DNA of 64,000 nucleotides from an uncultured Desulfobacter sp. Lineage in GTDB: Bacteria; Desulfobacterota; Desulfobacteria; Desulfobacterales; Desulfobacteraceae. Within the stretch, counting starts at the first letter, position 1. Each line of letters opens with the position of its first letter. The stretch lies in assembly GCF_963665355.1 (NCBI RefSeq), contig NZ_OY762229.1:558001-622000 (forward strand), in the 5' to 3' direction. Below are positions 1 to 9,138 of this stretch, in pieces. The notes under the pieces are model-generated. The model saw nothing but the letters and a program-made list of their open reading frames with translations. It searched no databases and had not been told where the DNA came from. The translations under genes were made by a program, and so were the position numbers.

Positions 1-143
1 CTTGAAATAATACACAATTCAAAGACGTAACGGGTCACTCAAACGGTGATCGCCTGTCACGTTTTTTTACGACTTGTAAAGATCCGATTTTCCGATGGGA
101 AATAATTTTACACGCCCCGGGACAGGGGGAGGACCGTTTTAAA
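1..143 (-). promoter_or_regulatory. Conserved upstream block, copy 1 (TTTAC-N5-GTAAA palindrome)
   Basis: This non-coding stretch aligns with 9246-9389 at nearly constant spacing. Shared landmarks are TTGAAATAATAC at 2-13, CAAAG at 20-24, CCTGTCAC at 53-60, the palindrome TTTAC-N5-GTAAA at 66-80, GATTTT a few bases later and GTTTTAAA at 136-143. Copy 2 lies upstream of the signalling operon that starts at 9138, so copy 1 is inferred to be the upstream region of another minus-strand gene beginning just left of the window. The palindrome resembles a dimeric regulator site. No -24/-12 sigma-54 promoter was found in copy 2, and for copy 1 it would lie outside the window. Confidence 0.55.
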
Positions 144-168
144 CCCCGAGCCTGCCGACAAACGGGAC

Positions 169-1605
169 TTACCGGATAACCTGGGTGGACGAAATGGTGT
201 TGATTCCGTATTTGTCTATTTTGGCATGCAGGGTGGGCCGGGAAACATCCAACAGCCGGGCAGCCTGGGAGCGGTTACCGTTGGAAATTTTCAAAGCTTC
301 TTCCACAGCCATGGCACAGATGGTATCTGTGAAAAATTCAAAGCTGTGCTCGCCGGACGGATCGGCCAGACAAGTGTGGACCCATTGGCGAATGGCCTCT
401 TCCTGATTTGAATTCTGAGGGAGGTCCCCGGCTGTTTCCTGTTTCCGGATGATCTGACTTAAATCACTCACCGATAGAGGATTTCCGCGGTTAAAGATCA
501 GGGCTTTGTGGATCAGATTGGCAAGTTCCCTGACATTGCCCGGCCATTCATATTTTTTCAAAAGGTCCAGGGCATCGTCCCGGATACCGGGATTATCGAT
601 TTTCAACTCATGGGAAAAACGTTCCAGATAATGGGAGGTCAGGGGTTTGATATCTCCTGTGCGATTCCTTAAAGGTGGCAGTTCAATGGTGACGACCTTG
701 AGACGAAAATAAAGATCCTCCCGGAAAAGCCCCTGGGCAATGGCGGCTTTAAGATCCCTGTTGGTTGCGGCAATAATGCGCACATCCACAGGGATGGTCT
801 CATCGCCCCCCAGCCGTTCAATGCATCGTTCCTGGAGCAGGCGCAGAATTTTGGCCTGGATGGAGATGGGCATATCCCCGATTTCATCAAGAAACACCGT
901 GCCGCCGTTGGCCTGCTCAATTTTGCCGATATGCCGCCGAGCCGCTCCTGTGAACGCTCCTTTTTCAAATCCGAACAGTTCGCTTTCCAGAAGATTTTCG
1001 GGAATCGCCACACAATTGATGATGGACAAATTTTTAGCTGACCGGATGCCGTGCTGATACACGGCCCGGGCCACCAGTTCTTTGCCTGTACCCGATTCGC
1101 CCTGGATCAGAACCGTGGCATCTGTCTGGGCCACACGCCCTATGGTTTTATACACCTTCTGCATACCCGGGCTCTGGCCCACAATGGCGTCCGGGGAATA
1201 GGTCGCCGGTTCGGCATCCACATGCACCGGTGTACGCATGCAATAGCCGGCGTCAATGGCCTGGGTGATCAGGTTCAGCATCTCGGGGATGTCAAAGGGT
1301 TTGAGCAGGTAGTCAAAGGCCCCGGCCTTGGTGGCCTCAATGGCTGTCTCCGTTGTACCGAATGCCGTGACAATGATGGCAGGAAGTGTTCCGTCAATCT
1401 TTTTTATCTCTTTGAATGTTTCAAGCCCGTTCATGCCGGGCAGGCGTACATCCAGGATCACCAGATCAAGGGGGGTGGTTTTGACAATGTCAATGCCGGC
1501 TTCTCCCGAGGCGGCAGAGACCACATCATAATGCTCTTCGGTGAGCAATTTGGAAAAACTGATTCTCAGCTGGTCGTCGTCATCAATGATCAGAATCTTT
1601 GCCAT
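169..1605 (-). CDS. NtrC-family sigma-54-dependent response regulator
   Basis: This 478-residue protein has the full NtrC layout: a receiver (residues ~1-120, phospho-acceptor Asp52 in VILDVRLPGMNG), a central AAA+ sigma-54 activation domain (Walker A GESGTGKE near 168, the sigma-54 contact loop GAFTGA near 213, Walker B VFLDEIGDM near 236) and a C-terminal Fis-type helix-turn-helix (NRSQAARLLDVSRPTLHAKI). When phosphorylated it should open sigma-54 promoters. It is the last gene of the signalling operon and its start overlaps the upstream kinase gene by 23 bp, which makes that kinase (1583-3082) the likely partner. The SD AGGAGAGGAAG supports the start. The palindromes at 66-80 and 9312-9328 are candidate binding sites, by inference only. 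Confidence 0.95.
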   Translation of the reverse strand: MAKILIIDDDDQLRISFSKLLTEEHYDVVSAASGEAGIDIVKTTPLDLVILDVRLPGMNGLETFKEIKKIDGTLPAIIVTAFGTTETAIEATKAGAFDYLLKPFDIPEMLNLITQAIDAGYCMRTPVHVDAEPATYSPDAIVGQSPGMQKVYKTIGRVAQTDATVLIQGESGTGKELVARAVYQHGIRSAKNLSIINCVAIPENLLESELFGFEKGAFTGAARRHIGKIEQANGGTVFLDEIGDMPISIQAKILRLLQERCIERLGGDETIPVDVRIIAATNRDLKAAIAQGLFREDLYFRLKVVTIELPPLRNRTGDIKPLTSHYLERFSHELKIDNPGIRDDALDLLKKYEWPGNVRELANLIHKALIFNRGNPLSVSDLSQIIRKQETAGDLPQNSNQEEAIRQWVHTCLADPSGEHSFEFFTDTICAMAVEEALKISNGNRSQAARLLDVSRPTLHAKIDKYGINTISSTQVIR

Positions 1606-3082
1606 GAACTTCCTCTCCTGCCGGCAGTGTGATGGTGAAACAGGTCCCCTGGCCTTCCTGGCTGTCCAGCATCAGACATCCGCCATGTTCACTGATAATA
1701 TTAAAGCAGATACTTAACCCCAGACCCGTACCTTGTTCCTTTGTCGTGAAAAACGGGTTAAAAACCTCTGCCTGGATTGATGCGGGAATACCGGGCCCGG
1801 AATCCTGGATTCGTATCACCGCAGTATCCCTGTTTTTGTTAATATTGTCCATGGTTTCTGTAATGGTGATACAGCCACCTTTTTCCATGGCTTCGCAGGC
1901 ATTGATGATAATGTTGGCAATGGCCTCCTTGAACTGGCCTGCATCCAGCCGCACCGCGTCCAAAGGTTCACTGCGTGCCACATGGACCTTTACCCCATAG
2001 GATTTCAGCCGTTGTTCCAACAGCCGCAGGGTATTGTCCACCACCAGGGAGGGGCTTTGTTTTTTCATGGTCAGTTTCGGAGGCCTGGAAAATTCTAAAA
2101 AGTTTTCCAGAATTTTATTGATCTGACCGATCTCCGTTGAAATAACACTGATGTTCTCCTGTTGGTCCGGTGACAGCGTGGTGGACCGCCCTAAGGAAAA
2201 CAACCGCATTTTAATGGAGGTCAAGGGGTTTCTGATGGAGTGGGCCGTGCCTGCGGCAAGTTGTCCCACCAGGGCCAATTTTTCCGACTGCATCAGGGAC
2301 TCCCGGCTTCGCACAAGTTCGGCATGGGTCTGCTCTGCATTTTCAATCAGACCGTGGACACTGCTTTTCAATGCGGCCAGTTCGTTGCCGGACACCCGGC
2401 CGTCACCCATCTGGTCTGCTTCTGCCGCAAGTTTGCGGATGGGTCCCAGAATATGGCGTGTGAAGATATAGTTGATCAAAAGACTGAGCAATACAACAGT
2501 GACGATGGCCAACAGACCGATATATCTTAAATTTACCGCATCGGAGCGGCTCTGTTCCACGGCAAGGTCTATGGCCTTTTTATGTACAGTCTTAAATTTT
2601 TCACATAAATCAAAAATTGTAAAAAAATTTGCCCTAACCTCCCGGTGCAGGGCGGCCCCGGCACCAGGATCCCCCTTTTCATACAAAGCCAGTACCCTGT
2701 CCTTGGCCGCAATATAAGTGGCATACACGGATTCAATCCGGGAAAGTGCCTCTTTTTCCCAATCTGCTGTGACCAGGGGTTTGGCACAGGCCAGCTGGCT
2801 TTCAAAATCCTGCTTGGAAGCTGCCAGCTGCCTGAGCCATTCTGAATTTTTGTCCAGAAGATAATAGGACAAATATCCTTTCTGGTTAAGCAAAGAAGTT
2901 TCAAGGGCCTCGGCTGCCTGGTAGACAGGGACATGTCTTGCAACAATACCGGAAAACAAATCTTCAGTTTTATAGGTATACCAGATCATGGAAATGGCCC
3001 CCATGACCGTTATGCCCAAAAGCACGGCATTGGCAAAATAAATCCTTTGTTTCAGGCTCATTGAGAACATTTTGGTAACCAT
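1583..3082 (-). CDS. Membrane sensor histidine kinase (periplasmic helical sensor, HAMP)
   Basis: This 499-residue kinase has a transmembrane helix at ~16-36, a mostly helical ~150-residue extracytoplasmic region resembling four-helix-bundle sensors, a second helix at ~186-208, HAMP (~209-250), a HisKA domain with phospho-acceptor His281 in AGTAHSIRNPL, and a HATPase_c domain with N box (NIIINACEAME), G1 (DSGPGIP) and G2 (GTGLGLSI). The HisKA motif reads AHSIRNP rather than AHEINNP, as in the NtrB/AtoS-like kinases that pair with NtrC regulators. It overlaps the sigma-54 activator gene downstream, so the two very probably form a cognate pair. The signal sensed cannot be read from the sequence. 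Confidence 0.92.
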   Translation of the reverse strand: MVTKMFSMSLKQRIYFANAVLLGITVMGAISMIWYTYKTEDLFSGIVARHVPVYQAAEALETSLLNQKGYLSYYLLDKNSEWLRQLAASKQDFESQLACAKPLVTADWEKEALSRIESVYATYIAAKDRVLALYEKGDPGAGAALHREVRANFFTIFDLCEKFKTVHKKAIDLAVEQSRSDAVNLRYIGLLAIVTVVLLSLLINYIFTRHILGPIRKLAAEADQMGDGRVSGNELAALKSSVHGLIENAEQTHAELVRSRESLMQSEKLALVGQLAAGTAHSIRNPLTSIKMRLFSLGRSTTLSPDQQENISVISTEIGQINKILENFLEFSRPPKLTMKKQSPSLVVDNTLRLLEQRLKSYGVKVHVARSEPLDAVRLDAGQFKEAIANIIINACEAMEKGGCITITETMDNINKNRDTAVIRIQDSGPGIPASIQAEVFNPFFTTKEQGTGLGLSICFNIISEHGGCLMLDSQEGQGTCFTITLPAGEEVHGKDSDH

Positions 3083-3117
3083 TGCCTTATCTCTTCTTTC
3101 AAGTCATACTGACAAGA

Positions 3118-3558
3118 TTAAATATTGCCGGAGCGCCTCAGCAGCAGTCGGGCTTCAGCTTTACGGATACGTTCTTCCTGTTCTTCCTTCCGTTTCCAGG
3201 CATTGGCCAGTTTTTCACTGATATCATCAAAATCCGCCGGTTTCATCAGGTAATCAAAGGCGCCTTCCTTCATGCCTTCCACAGCGGTTTCCGTGGAGCC
3301 GTGGCCGGTGAGAAGAATGACTTCCACCAGGGGATGTTTCGCCTTGATTTTTTTCAAGGTCTCTATGCCGTCCATACCGGGCATGCGGATATCCAGAATC
3401 ACCACGTCTATTTTAGTTGTTTCAAGCAGGTCTAAGGCCCTTTGTCCTGAATAGGCAGAAGATACCATTTCCCCCTGTTTGCTCAGGCGCAGGGAAAACA
3501 TCTCTACAAAATCTTTTTCATCATCAACGATCAAGATTTTTACCGGTATTTTTACCAT
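3118..3558 (-). CDS. Single-domain response regulator with helical tail
   Basis: This 146-residue protein is a receiver alone: acidic pocket IVDDEKDF, phospho-acceptor Asp56 in VVILDIRMPGMDG, switch Thr in LLTGHGS and Lys in YLMKPAD. A charged helical tail (KRKEEQEERIRKAEARLLL) follows and there is no DNA-binding domain. Such proteins pass phosphate in relays or act by protein contact. SD AAGGAG sits upstream of the chosen ATG. It closely resembles the regulator at 6865-7287, including the tail, so the two probably arose by duplication. The gene lies 35 bp before the kinase at 1583-3082. Confidence 0.93.
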   Translation of the reverse strand: MVKIPVKILIVDDEKDFVEMFSLRLSKQGEMVSSAYSGQRALDLLETTKIDVVILDIRMPGMDGIETLKKIKAKHPLVEVILLTGHGSTETAVEGMKEGAFDYLMKPADFDDISEKLANAWKRKEEQEERIRKAEARLLLRRSGNI

Positions 3559-3648
3559 GGGTTTTTCTCCTTAAAATTTATGAAAGAATCTGTATTTGTT
3601 TGATATAAAAGTTCTGACAGCTTATTAACTTACTTATTGTTTTGTTAT

Positions 3649-3684
3649 GGATCGAGCCCGGATGTTCATGGATCGGCTCAACCC
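3649..3684 (-). repeat. Intercistronic hairpin element, copy 1
   Basis: This 36-bp stretch matches 7367-7402 at about 25 of 36 positions with identical spacing (GGATYGAGCC at the left, TCAACCC at the right). GAGCC (3654-3658) can pair with GGCTC (3675-3679), so a hairpin covers the stop codon of the receiver-kinase gene. Both copies lie directly after a kinase gene and before a single-domain regulator gene. An RNA-processing or mRNA-stability role is an inference. Confidence 0.5.
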
Positions 3685-4871
3685 GGCTGCTCATCGGAAT
3701 GCCATTCAGGCAGGCAAATTGTAAAGGTTGCACCATGCCCGGGTTCTGATTCCACACGGATGCTGCCTGAAAGTCCGGTCATGATCTTATGCACCACAAA
3801 CAGCCCCAATCCGGTACCGGACTCATTTTCAGACACATTGGGCTTGGTGGTGAAAAAGGGATCAAATATTTTTTCCATATTTTCCGGGGTGATACCGCTG
3901 CCGTTATCCCGGACTTCAAGGCAGACTGACTGCTCCTGTCTATAAAGGGCCAGCCGGATCTGCCCGCCGACATCCACGGCATCCACAGCATTTTCCAAAA
4001 GATTAATCAATACCTGGCGTACCTGGAAAGGATCGGTGTACATCTGCATCTGGCCTTCCGGCTCAGGATCCCATTGCACAGATACCTTTTTAACTTGAGT
4101 TTTCTGCTTAATCAACACCATGGTATCCTCGATGAGCGCAACGATATCCACCGGGGTAAGATCACGGCTCTGTTTGCGGACATAGCCCAGCAACTGGTGC
4201 GTAATGCGCCTGGCCCTGTCTACGCTTTTCTCAATTTTTTCAAGGCATTTGAAAAGCATCTCTTGCTCCGGAATCTTGTCCGATTGCTCCAACACCATGC
4301 GCATGAACCCGGCCGACTCCTTGATAATTGCCAAAGGATTGTTAATTTCATGGGCAATGCCTGTGGACATGGTGCCGAGGGAGGCCAGTCTCTGGGTGTG
4401 GATCATGCGTTTTTCCAGGCGGCGCCTGAAAATTTTATCCCGTTCCCGGGCCGCTTCCAGGCGTTTGAATTCCCAGGCCTGGCGGATTTTGCTTGCCAGA
4501 TGGTCGATCTCCACGGGTTTGGACAGGTAATCAAAGGCACCGGCCTTAACCCCTTCCACCCCTTCGGAAACAGCGGCATTTCCGGTCAGAAAAATTACCT
4601 GCAGGCCGGGATAGTATTTGCTGATGCCCTTAAAGGTCTCCATACCGGATATACCTGGCATCTTCATATCCAGCACCACCACATCGACTTCGTTACCGGC
4701 GAGATATTCAAGACATGCTGTCCCGTCCGGCGCCTGGCTGACGATCATATGCCGCCGTTCCAGACGCCGGGCAATGGCATTGCGATAGCTGTCTTCATCA
4801 TCCACCAGCAGTACGCGGATAACTTTTCCGGTATCATTTTCAAGGGTATTGATTTCCATCAGCTTCAGCAA
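3678..4871 (-). CDS. Hybrid receiver-histidine kinase, soluble
   Basis: The domain order is receiver first, kinase second: REC at ~16-135 with phospho-acceptor Asp68 (VVVLDMKMPGISG), a short helical linker, HisKA with His174 in [14 protein letters not shown], and HATPase_c (NLLENAVDAVD, DNGSGI, GTGLGLFV). No membrane segment is present, so it must receive its input through the receiver, for example phosphate from another kinase of this operon, and then act as a relay kinase. The start is ambiguous: TTG at 4871 lies 3 bp after a strong AGGAGG, while ATG at 4859 lies 15 bp after it. It is 8 bp downstream of the transporter gene. Confidence 0.92.
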   Translation of the reverse strand: MLKLMEINTLENDTGKVIRVLLVDDEDSYRNAIARRLERRHMIVSQAPDGTACLEYLAGNEVDVVVLDMKMPGISGMETFKGISKYYPGLQVIFLTGNAAVSEGVEGVKAGAFDYLSKPVEIDHLASKIRQAWEFKRLEAARERDKIFRRRLEKRMIHTQRLASLGTMSTGIAHEINNPLAIIKESAGFMRMVLEQSDKIPEQEMLFKCLEKIEKSVDRARRITHQLLGYVRKQSRDLTPVDIVALIEDTMVLIKQKTQVKKVSVQWDPEPEGQMQMYTDPFQVRQVLINLLENAVDAVDVGGQIRLALYRQEQSVCLEVRDNGSGITPENMEKIFDPFFTTKPNVSENESGTGLGLFVVHKIMTGLSGSIRVESEPGHGATFTICLPEWHSDEQPG

Positions 4872-4878
4872 ATGCCTC

Positions 4879-6453
4879 CTATATTAAGCCCAGGAATTTC
4901 CACCAGGTACAGACGACGCCTACCAATAGCAACAAAAGCACCGGTGTCGTCACAAGACCGAGCTTGGTCAAGTCCGAGGATTTAAAATATTTGTATGAAT
5001 AGGCAATGGCATTGGGCGGACAACCGATGACCAGCAACATGGCAAATGAGGTCGCCATACCAAGTCCTAGAGCCAGAATTGTTGGGTCGACTCCCTCCAG
5101 CTGGGCCATGGGGATAACGATCGGCAAAATAAGCGCTGCAGCTGCCACATTGGCCATGGCATTGGTAACAAGGGCGCCGAATACCCCCACGCCCACAAAA
5201 AGTACCAGCCAGCCCTTGCCCTGGATCAGCGGGAAGAACAGGTTGGCAAAGTAGTCTGCCGCTCCTGAATACCCCATGGCAAGGCCTAAAGAGATACCAC
5301 CGCCGAAGATAAACAGCGCTGTGCCCCACTCCAGGTTATCGTTGATGTCCCGCCATTTAAGCACGCCGAACAGAACCAGACATGCCACGCCCACCATACC
5401 TGTGACCGAATAGTGCACCCCGTGCATGCCTTTGGTCAACCATGATACAAAGGATAATGCAATGATGATCAACGCTTTTTTCTCGGCCGCTGTCATGGGA
5501 CCTAAATCCTCATCAAAATCGGGCAGCTTGATATTGGGGTCCGGCCGGTAGATCAGATAAACAATGAATACCACGGCCGGCACACAGATTATGGCCGCGG
5601 GCATACAGTACTTGATCCAGTCAAAAAAGGTAATCTCAATCCCGGTGAACTCTTTGAGAAAAGCAGCAGCCACCATGCAGCGGCCACCACCCACAAGGGA
5701 TCCCATACCGCCGCAGGAGCAGGCAAAGGGCAGGGAGAGCATCATGAATTTTGCCGTCTTGGTATGGGGATCAATGCCCACGGCCCGCATCAGGGGCAGC
5801 ATGGTGACAATACCGATGGCACAGGCTGCGGCGTCGTGCATAAAAGAGGACGCCAGGCCCAAGCCCACGGCAATGATAAAGGTGAATCGTGTTACGGAAT
5901 TGCCCGCCTTTTTAATAATATAGTAACCTAATCGTTTCGTCAGCCCCACTTTGTCCAGGGCAATGGCAAAGATCAGGCAGCACATGATGAAGATAACAAC
6001 AGGATGCATGTAGGGCGCCCATGCCCCTTTTACATCGGTAATGCCCAGGATGACAAGGGAGGCGCCAATGAGCACTGCCGTGATTTCAAGGGGTATGGGC
6101 TCCACAACAAACAGAATAACCAGCACCGCAAGCACGGATAAAAATCGTTTGGCTTTGGGACTCATTCCGTCCACATAATCCACATTAACTTTAGAAAGGC
6201 CCATCTCCTTGGCCTGGGCAACAAGGTATTTTGCCCGGGCCTGATCGGTACCAGGCGCCTTGGCTGTAAGGATAACGGGCTTGCCGGGAGCAGTTTCCTG
6301 GACTGAAAAATACTCTGAAACTGACTGGCTTAACTGGTCTGCACCTGTGCCGGAAAGTTTGAATTTTGTTCCTTCCGGCCGGGGAAGACTAAACACGATT
6401 ACACCTACCAACACTGCTACCGCCAATTTAAATCCGCTCGATTTGAATATCAT
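4879..6453 (-). CDS. DASS (SLC13) family sodium-coupled anion transporter
   Basis: This 524-residue polytopic membrane protein belongs to the divalent anion:Na+ symporter family, whose members move sulfate or di- and tricarboxylates. The two substrate/sodium regions are recognisable but altered: SCGGMGSLVGGG replaces the usual SNT-type motif of the first half, and TNAMANVAAAALILPI stands in the second half, followed by GCPPNAIAYS. It is longer than usual at the N terminus: after the first helix (~8-24) come ~80 soluble residues with a small alpha/beta look (QARAKYLVAQAKEMGLSKV) before the next helices. It is the only non-signalling gene of an eight-gene operon, so its substrate is probably what the operon senses. 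Sulfate or a dicarboxylate cannot be told apart here. Confidence 0.9.
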   Translation of the reverse strand: MIFKSSGFKLAVAVLVGVIVFSLPRPEGTKFKLSGTGADQLSQSVSEYFSVQETAPGKPVILTAKAPGTDQARAKYLVAQAKEMGLSKVNVDYVDGMSPKAKRFLSVLAVLVILFVVEPIPLEITAVLIGASLVILGITDVKGAWAPYMHPVVIFIMCCLIFAIALDKVGLTKRLGYYIIKKAGNSVTRFTFIIAVGLGLASSFMHDAAACAIGIVTMLPLMRAVGIDPHTKTAKFMMLSLPFACSCGGMGSLVGGGRCMVAAAFLKEFTGIEITFFDWIKYCMPAAIICVPAVVFIVYLIYRPDPNIKLPDFDEDLGPMTAAEKKALIIIALSFVSWLTKGMHGVHYSVTGMVGVACLVLFGVLKWRDINDNLEWGTALFIFGGGISLGLAMGYSGAADYFANLFFPLIQGKGWLVLFVGVGVFGALVTNAMANVAAAALILPIVIPMAQLEGVDPTILALGLGMATSFAMLLVIGCPPNAIAYSYKYFKSSDLTKLGLVTTPVLLLLLVGVVCTWWKFLGLI

Positions 6454-6470
6454 TGGTTTGTTTCTCCGTT

Positions 6471-6860
6471 CTATTTGTTTTTAGCCTGCCGCGCCAGGCT
6501 TATTTTTTCCATTAATTCTTTGAGTTCGCAGGGTTTTGTCAGATAATCAAAAGCACCTAAACGCATACCGTCCTCTGCGGCTGTTCTTGAACCATGTCCG
6601 GTCAGAATGATCACCGGCAGATCTGGGGCCATTTTCCTGACAATTTTCAAGACCTCAATGCCGTCCATGTCCTCCATTTTAAGATCAAGAACCATGACAT
6701 CGAAGCGATTCTGTCGCAGGGCCTGCAGGGCCTGAGTACCTGAGTACGTTTTGACGACGTCTATCCCCCGGCGTCCCAACCGGTTGGTCAACACATCCAC
6801 AAAGCCTTGTTCATCATCCACGATCAGCAGGCGAGTATGGGGTGAAAGGGTGTCTTTCAT
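6471..6860 (-). CDS. Single-domain response regulator
   Basis: The receiver-only product has 129 residues with the start chosen at MKDTLSPH. The longer in-frame reading from 6962 would add 34 residues lying over the upstream gene and is rejected. Key residues are VDDEQGF, phospho-acceptor Asp59 in VMVLDLKMEDMDG, Thr in ILTGHGS and Lys in YLTKPCE. The usual MPGMDG loop reads MEDMDG. The start codon comes 4 bp after the stop of the preceding regulator, implying coupled translation. It lies immediately before the transporter gene. Confidence 0.92.
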   Translation of the reverse strand: MKDTLSPHTRLLIVDDEQGFVDVLTNRLGRRGIDVVKTYSGTQALQALRQNRFDVMVLDLKMEDMDGIEVLKIVRKMAPDLPVIILTGHGSRTAAEDGMRLGAFDYLTKPCELKELMEKISLARQAKNK

Positions 6861-6864
6861 TTTT

Positions 6865-7287
6865 CTATACCATGCGGCCTGTAATTTCCTTGGCCCTGGC
6901 CTCCATGATCTTTTCTTCATGTTTAAATTTTTTGGTTGCCGCCTCTTCAATCTTGGCCACAAGCTCTTCCAGATTGCAGGGCTTCATCAGATAATCAAAG
7001 GCACCGCGTTTCATCCCTTCAATGGCATTGTCCACTGTGGCATGGCCCGTGAGCATGATCACTTCCACAAGCGGATTCTCGTTTTTAATGGCCTGCAGTG
7101 TTTCAAGTCCGTCCATGCCGGGCATCTTCACGTCAAGAACCACCACATCCGTACTGGGATTTTCTGCCAGAAAATTTATGGCTGATTGTCCGTCATAAAC
7201 GGCATCTGCGTTGAGTTCGCGTTTTTCGAGCCGTTTAATCAGGGTGTCCAGAAAGGCTTTTTCATCATCTACAAATAAAAGTTTCAT
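6865..7287 (-). CDS. Single-domain response regulator with helical tail
   Basis: The 140-residue receiver has VDDEKAF, phospho-acceptor Asp52 in VVVLDVKMPGMDG, Thr in MLTGHAT and Lys in YLMKPCN, followed by a charged helical extension (KFKHEEKIMEARAKEITG). SD GGGAG precedes the ATG. It is the first regulator after the Cache kinase gene and so its most likely phosphate acceptor. Its close likeness to the protein at 3118-3558 points to duplication inside the operon. Lack of an output domain suggests a relay or protein-binding role. Confidence 0.93.
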   Translation of the reverse strand: MKLLFVDDEKAFLDTLIKRLEKRELNADAVYDGQSAINFLAENPSTDVVVLDVKMPGMDGLETLQAIKNENPLVEVIMLTGHATVDNAIEGMKRGAFDYLMKPCNLEELVAKIEEAATKKFKHEEKIMEARAKEITGRMV

Positions 7288-7366
7288 CTACAAAGTCTCC
7301 CAAAATGGTTTAAAGGTTTGTTTGGCAGTTCCAATAACTTGCTAAGCTCCAATTATATTCTGTTGA

Positions 7367-7402
7367 GGATTGAGCCTGATTATTCCTAAACCAGGTCAAC
7401 CC
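7367..7402 (-). repeat. Intercistronic hairpin element, copy 2
   Basis: This is the counterpart of 3649-3684. TTGAGCCTG (7370-7378) pairs with CAGGTCAA (7392-7399) with one bulged base. It sits in the 138-bp gap between the Cache kinase gene and the first regulator gene. No promoter was recognised in that gap, so the element more likely shapes the operon mRNA than starts a new transcript. Confidence 0.5.
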
Positions 7403-7425
7403 ATGGCCGCGGCCGTATTATTTGT

Positions 7426-9138
7426 TTACGGTTTAGCCGTCTGGCGGGCATTGACGGGCAGCTGGATTAAAAAACTGGTGCCCTGCCCCACCTGGCTTTC
7501 AACTTCAATCGTACCGCCCATTTTCTGAATAATGCCGTAACAGATGGAAAGGCCTAACCCTGTGCCTTTTCCCACGGCCTTGGTGGTAAAAAACGGTTCA
7601 AAAATTCGGTCCAGGTATTGGGCGGGGATGCCCGGTCCGTTGTCTTCCACTTTAATTTCAATCATATTATTGTCCTGGTCATTAATGCCGGTTACGATTT
7701 CAACAGTGCCGCCGTCTTTGTCCATGGCATCAATGGAGTTGTTAGTCAGGTTTAAAATGACCTGCTGAAGTTCAGACGGGGAGAAGCGGATAAATGGTAA
7801 TCCAGGCGTTAGCTGGGTGGAGATGGTGACATTGTTATATCTGGCCATCTGAGCTGTAAGTCCGACGATTTCCCGGATGGTGTCATTGATGTCGATATCT
7901 GCCACCGTGGCATCACTTTTTCGGGCAAAACTCAACAATTTATGAGTAATATCCTTGCAGCGCCGGCCTTGGGTTGTAATTTGTTTAATAGCCCTGTCAA
8001 ACTCACTCCTGTTGTCCGAGGTCATCCCGGATTCCTCTTCCAGAAGATCGCTCATCCATCCAGCCTCTTCCACCATGATGGCCACAGGATTGTTGATTTC
8101 ATGGGCAATGCCCGCAGCAAGCCTGCCAATGGAGGCTAATTTACCGCTTTCCACCACCTGCTGGTTCATGGCTTCATTTTTTCGATCTGTCTTGGCGATG
8201 TGTTTGACAAGATTCCTGGAGAGTGTAAAAGAAACTGATACTATGGCTACACATCCCAACAGGAATATGACAAGGGTGAGTATTTCGGCTTCCCACATAT
8301 CCCTTAACGCATCCCCGGCATCCTGACGAAATACCATGCGCCAGTCCACTGTTGTAAACAGGGTCAAGGCATACAGGCAATTCTTGCCCTGGTCATTTTT
8401 ATGCTTGAGAATGAGGGTATTCTTATCTTTGAAAATGGTCGGATCGGCAATAAAAGAAGAGACGATTTCTGTGGTGCCCATGCGGGGATGGGTCTGGAGC
8501 TCTCCTTTGGAATTGACAATAAATGCTGTACCTGTTTTGCCGATCTGTACATTTTCCACCAGACTGTTAAAGGCTGTAATATTAATGGTGGATCTTAAAA
8601 TATAGGTGCGGCCCTGGGCTGAGAGCTTGACGGCCAGAATAAAATGGGGGTGCCCCCGAAGCCCTGCAAACACATCAGAAATATAATAAGGACTGTCCAT
8701 GGCCTTTAAAAACCAGGTGGCTTTGCTGTAATCGGCATTAATAAGACGAAAAGGACCTTCATAGGCAAGTTGGATCCCGTCCGAATCCACAAGCCCCAAA
8801 TCCGTAAACACATTTCCATATTCGCTTTTGAGTTCAGTCAGTTGTGATGTCAAAAACTTCTGAGCCATCTCGGGATCTGTGGTAGGCAGCAACTTGGCCA
8901 GATAACGGATATTCGCAAGTTTTTCCGTAAGAAATGCATCAATGTTCTGGGTATGCTTGAGCACCAGTTCACAGATGTGGGCCTGGATCTTTTCAGAATA
9001 GGCCCGGTGAAACTGCCAGCACAAGATGCCCAGGGTCAGCATCATGGGGATAATGGAGACGAGAAGGATTCGGATTCGGATATTTCGTGTGAGGACTTGA
9101 TAAAATTCTTTTCTGTCAGATATAGATTCGTGCATCAT
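7426..9138 (-). CDS. Membrane sensor histidine kinase with Cache-type periplasmic domain
   Basis: This 570-residue protein heads the operon. It has a helix at ~23-43, a ~240-residue extracytoplasmic region of double-Cache character (segments [32 protein letters not shown] and [18 protein letters not shown] are typical), a second helix at ~286-306, HisKA with His346 in [15 protein letters not shown], and HATPase_c ([26 protein letters not shown]). Cache kinases of the DctB type bind small ligands such as carboxylates, which would suit the transporter in the operon, but the ligand is not readable. SD AGGAG precedes the chosen ATG; a second ATG follows at once. Confidence 0.93.
   Translation of the reverse strand: MMHESISDRKEFYQVLTRNIRIRILLVSIIPMMLTLGILCWQFHRAYSEKIQAHICELVLKHTQNIDAFLTEKLANIRYLAKLLPTTDPEMAQKFLTSQLTELKSEYGNVFTDLGLVDSDGIQLAYEGPFRLINADYSKATWFLKAMDSPYYISDVFAGLRGHPHFILAVKLSAQGRTYILRSTINITAFNSLVENVQIGKTGTAFIVNSKGELQTHPRMGTTEIVSSFIADPTIFKDKNTLILKHKNDQGKNCLYALTLFTTVDWRMVFRQDAGDALRDMWEAEILTLVIFLLGCVAIVSVSFTLSRNLVKHIAKTDRKNEAMNQQVVESGKLASIGRLAAGIAHEINNPVAIMVEEAGWMSDLLEEESGMTSDNRSEFDRAIKQITTQGRRCKDITHKLLSFARKSDATVADIDINDTIREIVGLTAQMARYNNVTISTQLTPGLPFIRFSPSELQQVILNLTNNSIDAMDKDGGTVEIVTGINDQDNNMIEIKVEDNGPGIPAQYLDRIFEPFFTTKAVGKGTGLGLSICYGIIQKMGGTIEVESQVGQGTSFLIQLPVNARQTAKP

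Noticed and set aside
1051-1632. 193-codon plus-strand ORF over the sigma-54 regulator gene
   Set aside because: It is antisense to a gene with complete NtrC motifs and has no family features or ribosome binding site.
4074-4985. 303-codon plus-strand ORF over the hybrid kinase gene
   Set aside because: It mirrors the kinase frame, is rich in His and Phe as expected for a shadow, and shows no domain.
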